Source: Mycobacterium colombiense | GTDB lineage: Bacteria; Actinomycetota; Actinomycetes; Mycobacteriales; Mycobacteriaceae | Reading direction: 5' to 3' | NCBI RefSeq assembly: GCF_001953985.1 | Contig: NZ_MBEI01000056.1 | Location: 124,001 to 188,000, forward strand | Length of the DNA: 64,000 nucleotides | In this document: piece by piece, positions 61,673 to 64,000 of the stretch | Layout of the letters: each line of letters begins with the position of its first letter | Numbering within the stretch: the first letter of the stretch is position 1 | Position numbers and translations under genes: made by a program | Notes under the pieces: model-generated | Seen by the model: only the letters and a program-made list of their open reading frames with translations | What the model was told of the DNA's origin: nothing | The model's database searches: none

Positions 61673-62848
61673 TCAGCGTGACGGCAGTCCGAGGACACGC
61701 TGGGCGATGATGTTGCGCTGGATCTCCGACGTGCCGCCCGCGATGGTGCCCGCGTAGCTGCTGATGTAGCGCGCGAACCAGCTGGCGGTGAAAAGATCGG
61801 GGGCGTAAGGGTTGTACGGGGCCGTGAGCATTTTGTCGGGTAATCCGTCGACCCCGGCCGCGTCCAGTGCGTGCCGCAGCGCGCTCTGCTCGGCCTCCGA
61901 ACCGAACACCTTCAGCACCGACAACGCGGCCACGTCCACTTCACCGCGCGCCGCTCGGCCCAGCGCGGCCGACCCCAGCAGCCGCAACGCGTAGTAGTCC
62001 ATCACGATGGTGCCGTAGTGGTCCGCGTTCACCGCATCGGCGGGCCGGTAGTCCTCGAGCAGTTGCTCGAGCCGGTTCGCGAAGGCCATCCACATCAGGG
62101 TGCGCTCGTGGCCGAGCGAGCCGTTGGCGACCTGCCACCCGCCATTGAGCGGGCCGACCAGGTTGGCCGCGGGCACCCGCACGTCGTTGAAGAACACCTC
62201 GTTGAAGTCCAGCTCATCGGAGTCATAGACCGAGGGGAAAGGGCGACGCACCACGCCGGGAGAGTCGGTCGGGATGAGCAGCGCGCTGATTCCCTTGTGC
62301 CGTGGAGCGTTTGGGTCCGTGCGAACGAAGGTCAGGATGACGTCGGCGTCATGGGCGCCGGACGTCCATACCTTCTGCCCGTTGACCACGAACTCATCGC
62401 CGACCGACTCCGCCTTCGTGCGCAGCCCGGCGAGGTCGGAGCCGGCTCCGGGTTCGCTCATTCCCAGCGACGCGGTCTTGTCGGCTCGCAGGATCGGAAC
62501 GGCCCAACGCCGCTTCTGCTCCTCGGTGCCGAAGGACAGCAGCGACGCCGCGATGATGCCGACGCCTTGGGGATTGAAGCAGTGATAGATCCGGCGCCGT
62601 GACAGCTCCTCCCGATGCACGAACTGCTGCAGGATGTTCGCGTTGCGACCGCCGAATTCCGGTGGGTTGCCCGGCAGTAGCCACCCGTGGTCGAACTGGA
62701 GCCGCTGCCAGCGGCGCGACCATTCGGGAACGTGCGAGGTCGACGAAGGACGCTCCGCGGCTTGAGCCTGCGTCGGCAGGTGTTCGGTGAGGAAGCTGAC
62801 GAACTCCGCGCGGAACGCCTCCACGTCGCTGTCAAAGGTGAGTTGCAC
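61673..62848 (-). CDS. Acyl-CoA dehydrogenase, paralogue of the one at 37220
   Basis: A 391-residue FadE protein. SLGMSEPGAGSDLAG, VNGQKVWTSGAHDAD and IAGGTSEIQRNIIAQRVLG match the protein at 37220 closely and in the same order, and most residues between also match. The two bracket the island at 37 and 62 kb. YEGT Glu is Gly, as in its twin. The gene is 27 bp downstream of the ferredoxin gene on the same strand. Confidence 0.88.
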   Translation of the reverse strand: MQLTFDSDVEAFRAEFVSFLTEHLPTQAQAAERPSSTSHVPEWSRRWQRLQFDHGWLLPGNPPEFGGRNANILQQFVHREELSRRRIYHCFNPQGVGIIAASLLSFGTEEQKRRWAVPILRADKTASLGMSEPGAGSDLAGLRTKAESVGDEFVVNGQKVWTSGAHDADVILTFVRTDPNAPRHKGISALLIPTDSPGVVRRPFPSVYDSDELDFNEVFFNDVRVPAANLVGPLNGGWQVANGSLGHERTLMWMAFANRLEQLLEDYRPADAVNADHYGTIVMDYYALRLLGSAALGRAARGEVDVAALSVLKVFGSEAEQSALRHALDAAGVDGLPDKMLTAPYNPYAPDLFTASWFARYISSYAGTIAGGTSEIQRNIIAQRVLGLPSR

Positions 62849-62875
62849 GGCCTTACTTTTCCGGGCGAGGACCGC

Positions 62876-63172
62876 TCAGCGCGTGAATCCCCACTCTGCC
62901 TCGTTTTCTTCGGTCTTGAGGTGCTCGGCCGGATCCTCGTTCTCGGCGAGTGGCGGCGCAGATGCGCGCGAGGTGCGCTGACCGATTTCGGTGATGGCAT
63001 GCACGGGGCAGTCGAGCAGCGCCCGCATGACCGCGTCGCGGTCCGGCTCGGCCACCGTGCCGTCCCCGATGAGGGATGCGTACCCCCAGTCGTCCAGCGA
63101 GAAGTACCCCGGAGCGTGCTTGGCGCAGATGCCGAAGCCGTCGCAAATGGTGCGGTCCAGACGGATTTTCAT
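62876..63172 (-). CDS. Ferredoxin with C-terminal extension
   Basis: A 98-residue ferredoxin. Cys10, Cys16 and a late Cys in LLDCPVHAI bind a 3Fe-4S-type cluster (DGFGIC has no Cys between). Unlike the other three ferredoxins of the window it carries a 35-residue acidic, Ala/Glu-rich tail. ATG at 63172 overlaps the NuoF-like gene by 4 bp, so it is the matched carrier for that reductase-like protein, not for an adjacent P450. Confidence 0.88.
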   Translation of the reverse strand: MKIRLDRTICDGFGICAKHAPGYFSLDDWGYASLIGDGTVAEPDRDAVMRALLDCPVHAITEIGQRTSRASAPPLAENEDPAEHLKTEENEAEWGFTR

Positions 63173-64000
63173 GCTTGCCTCACAGGTTCCGCCTCGTAGG
63201 GACGGTCCGCGCGGAACGCGCCCGATGTGCAGTTCGAACACGTGCCGTCCAGATGCGCGCCGACTTCGTCCGGGAACTGATCGAGCAGGCTGGCGGCAAT
63301 GTTGGTGGCGGCATCCAGCGTGGCGCACGCGCCGCGTCCACGCAGCAGCACCGACCACCGGCGCAACCGTTCGACATCCTCGGTCGTCGCGGCGCCGTCG
63401 CGCAGCGCCCCGGCGGCCGCGGCCATCGCCGCCGTTCCGTTGAAGCACGATCCACATTGCCCGGCGTTTTCGCGGTCGAAGTACGCGAGCACCGACGCCG
63501 CCACCGCAACGGGGCAGTCGTCGGTGATGACCGAAATCGCGCCGCAGCCCAAACCGCTGCCCACACGCCGCATCGTCTCGTGGTCCAGGGTGGTCTCCAA
63601 CACGGAGCGGTTGAGCAGACCGGCGAAGTAGCCGCCCATCAACGCACCGCGCACCTGGTCGGCTGAAACACCATGCAAAGTAAGCAATTCGGTGAACGCC
63701 AAGCCGTGGGGAAGTTCGTAGAGCACCGGCGGCTTACCGGCCCCGGTGATGGTGGCCAGGAAGGTGCCGGGCGACAACGTCGTGCCTTGTGACCGGTAAT
63801 CAGCCGAGCCGTGGCCCTGCAGGTAGGGCAGGTTCGCCAAAGTCTCGACATTGCTCACCAACGTGGGCCGGTCGGCGACTCCCGCTTCGAAGGGCCGCGG
63901 CGGTTTGTCGGTCGGCTTGGCCGGGCCGCCGTTGATCGCCCGAACCGCGGCGGTCTCCTCGCCGGCGACGTATCCCGGCTGGACGGTGAGCATGTCGATC
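63169..64000 (-). CDS. NuoF-like NADH:acceptor (ferredoxin) reductase subunit, 5' end outside window
   Basis: The C-terminal 276 residues of a NADH-ubiquinone oxidoreductase 51-kDa (NuoF)-like protein; the reading frame runs off the window at 64000 with no start. VSNVETLANLPYL and the FLATITGAGKPPVLYELP stretch match the SLBB/ubiquitin-like region, and GSGLGCGAI precedes the cluster domain. The NuoF 4Fe-4S motif (ExCGxCxxC) reads ENAGQCGSC, so the first Cys is Ala; a fourth Cys (GACATLDAA) remains and an extra CSNC follows near the C terminus. It is likely an isolated flavoprotein that moves electrons from NADH to the coupled ferredoxin (inference). Confidence 0.8.
   Translation of the reverse strand, partial: IDMLTVQPGYVAGEETAAVRAINGGPAKPTDKPPRPFEAGVADRPTLVSNVETLANLPYLQGHGSADYRSQGTTLSPGTFLATITGAGKPPVLYELPHGLAFTELLTLHGVSADQVRGALMGGYFAGLLNRSVLETTLDHETMRRVGSGLGCGAISVITDDCPVAVAASVLAYFDRENAGQCGSCFNGTAAMAAAAGALRDGAATTEDVERLRRWSVLLRGRGACATLDAATNIAASLLDQFPDEVGAHLDGTCSNCTSGAFRADRPYEAEPVRQA

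Overview
The window is high-GC actinobacterial DNA, most likely from a Mycobacterium (probably a slow grower; species not determinable here). Supporting markers are a mycofactocin-type SDR, F420/LLM oxidoreductases, a DUF5313 membrane protein, an MmcO-like copper oxidase, P450/3Fe-4S ferredoxin pairs, many FadE-type acyl-CoA dehydrogenases and frequent GTG/TTG starts with 4-bp stop/start overlaps. No rRNA, tRNA, CRISPR array, transposase or phage gene was seen. The window opens just upstream of a histidine kinase and ends inside a NuoF-like gene.

Layout. (1) 0-4 kb: histidine kinase, SnoaL-like protein, GGDEF protein, methyltransferase. (2) 4-15.5 kb: an IclR-controlled meta-cleavage locus resembling mhp (class A flavoprotein hydroxylase, extradiol dioxygenase, C-C hydrolase) with two KstD-like flavoproteins, an LLM flavoprotein, an SDR, a cyclase-family protein and a second hydrolase; the eight plus-strand genes are nearly all overlapping. 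(3) 15.5-19.1 kb: copper oxidase with a Thr/Glu repeat linker, an NmrA-like protein and an SDR. (4) 19.2-23.2 kb: four glycosyltransferases on the minus strand, one frameshifted. (5) 23.4-33.4 kb: TetR, ferredoxin, P450, amidohydrolase, paired M24 proteins, an aberrant crotonase, a double-domain CoA-transferase and an SDR in one tight operon. (6) 33.4-38.7 kb: SDRs, MarR, DUF5313, TetR, acyl-CoA dehydrogenase and small membrane protein. (7) 38.8-64 kb: a catabolic island with a heterodimer-like FadE pair, Rieske oxygenase, amidohydrolases, CMD-fold protein, thiolase, a frameshifted crotonase, two more P450s with ferredoxins, paired HIBADH-like dehydrogenases, a DUF35-thiolase fusion of the steroid aldolase type, an F420-type LLM protein, another acyl-CoA dehydrogenase, and a ferredoxin/NuoF-like pair.

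How it may work together (inference). P450s fed by private ferredoxins would hydroxylate a hydrophobic, probably alicyclic or isoprenoid substrate. CoA-dependent steps (CoA-transferase, FadE, crotonase, dehydrogenase, thiolase, retro-aldolase) would shorten it, with Rieske and amidohydrolase proteins acting on ring or lactone intermediates. No FadD-type acyl-CoA ligase lies in the window.

Regulation is visible in the DNA. A 15-bp inverted repeat, GAGAAT-N3-ATTCTC, occurs three times intact and twice degenerate upstream of genes spread over 36-51 kb, which suggests one TetR regulon. A 22-bp near-palindrome is duplicated at 18.29 and 23.42 kb on either side of the glycosyltransferase block. Separate inverted repeats sit at the IclR, MarR and second TetR promoters. 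Two genes carry apparent single-G deletions that may be real mutations or sequencing errors.
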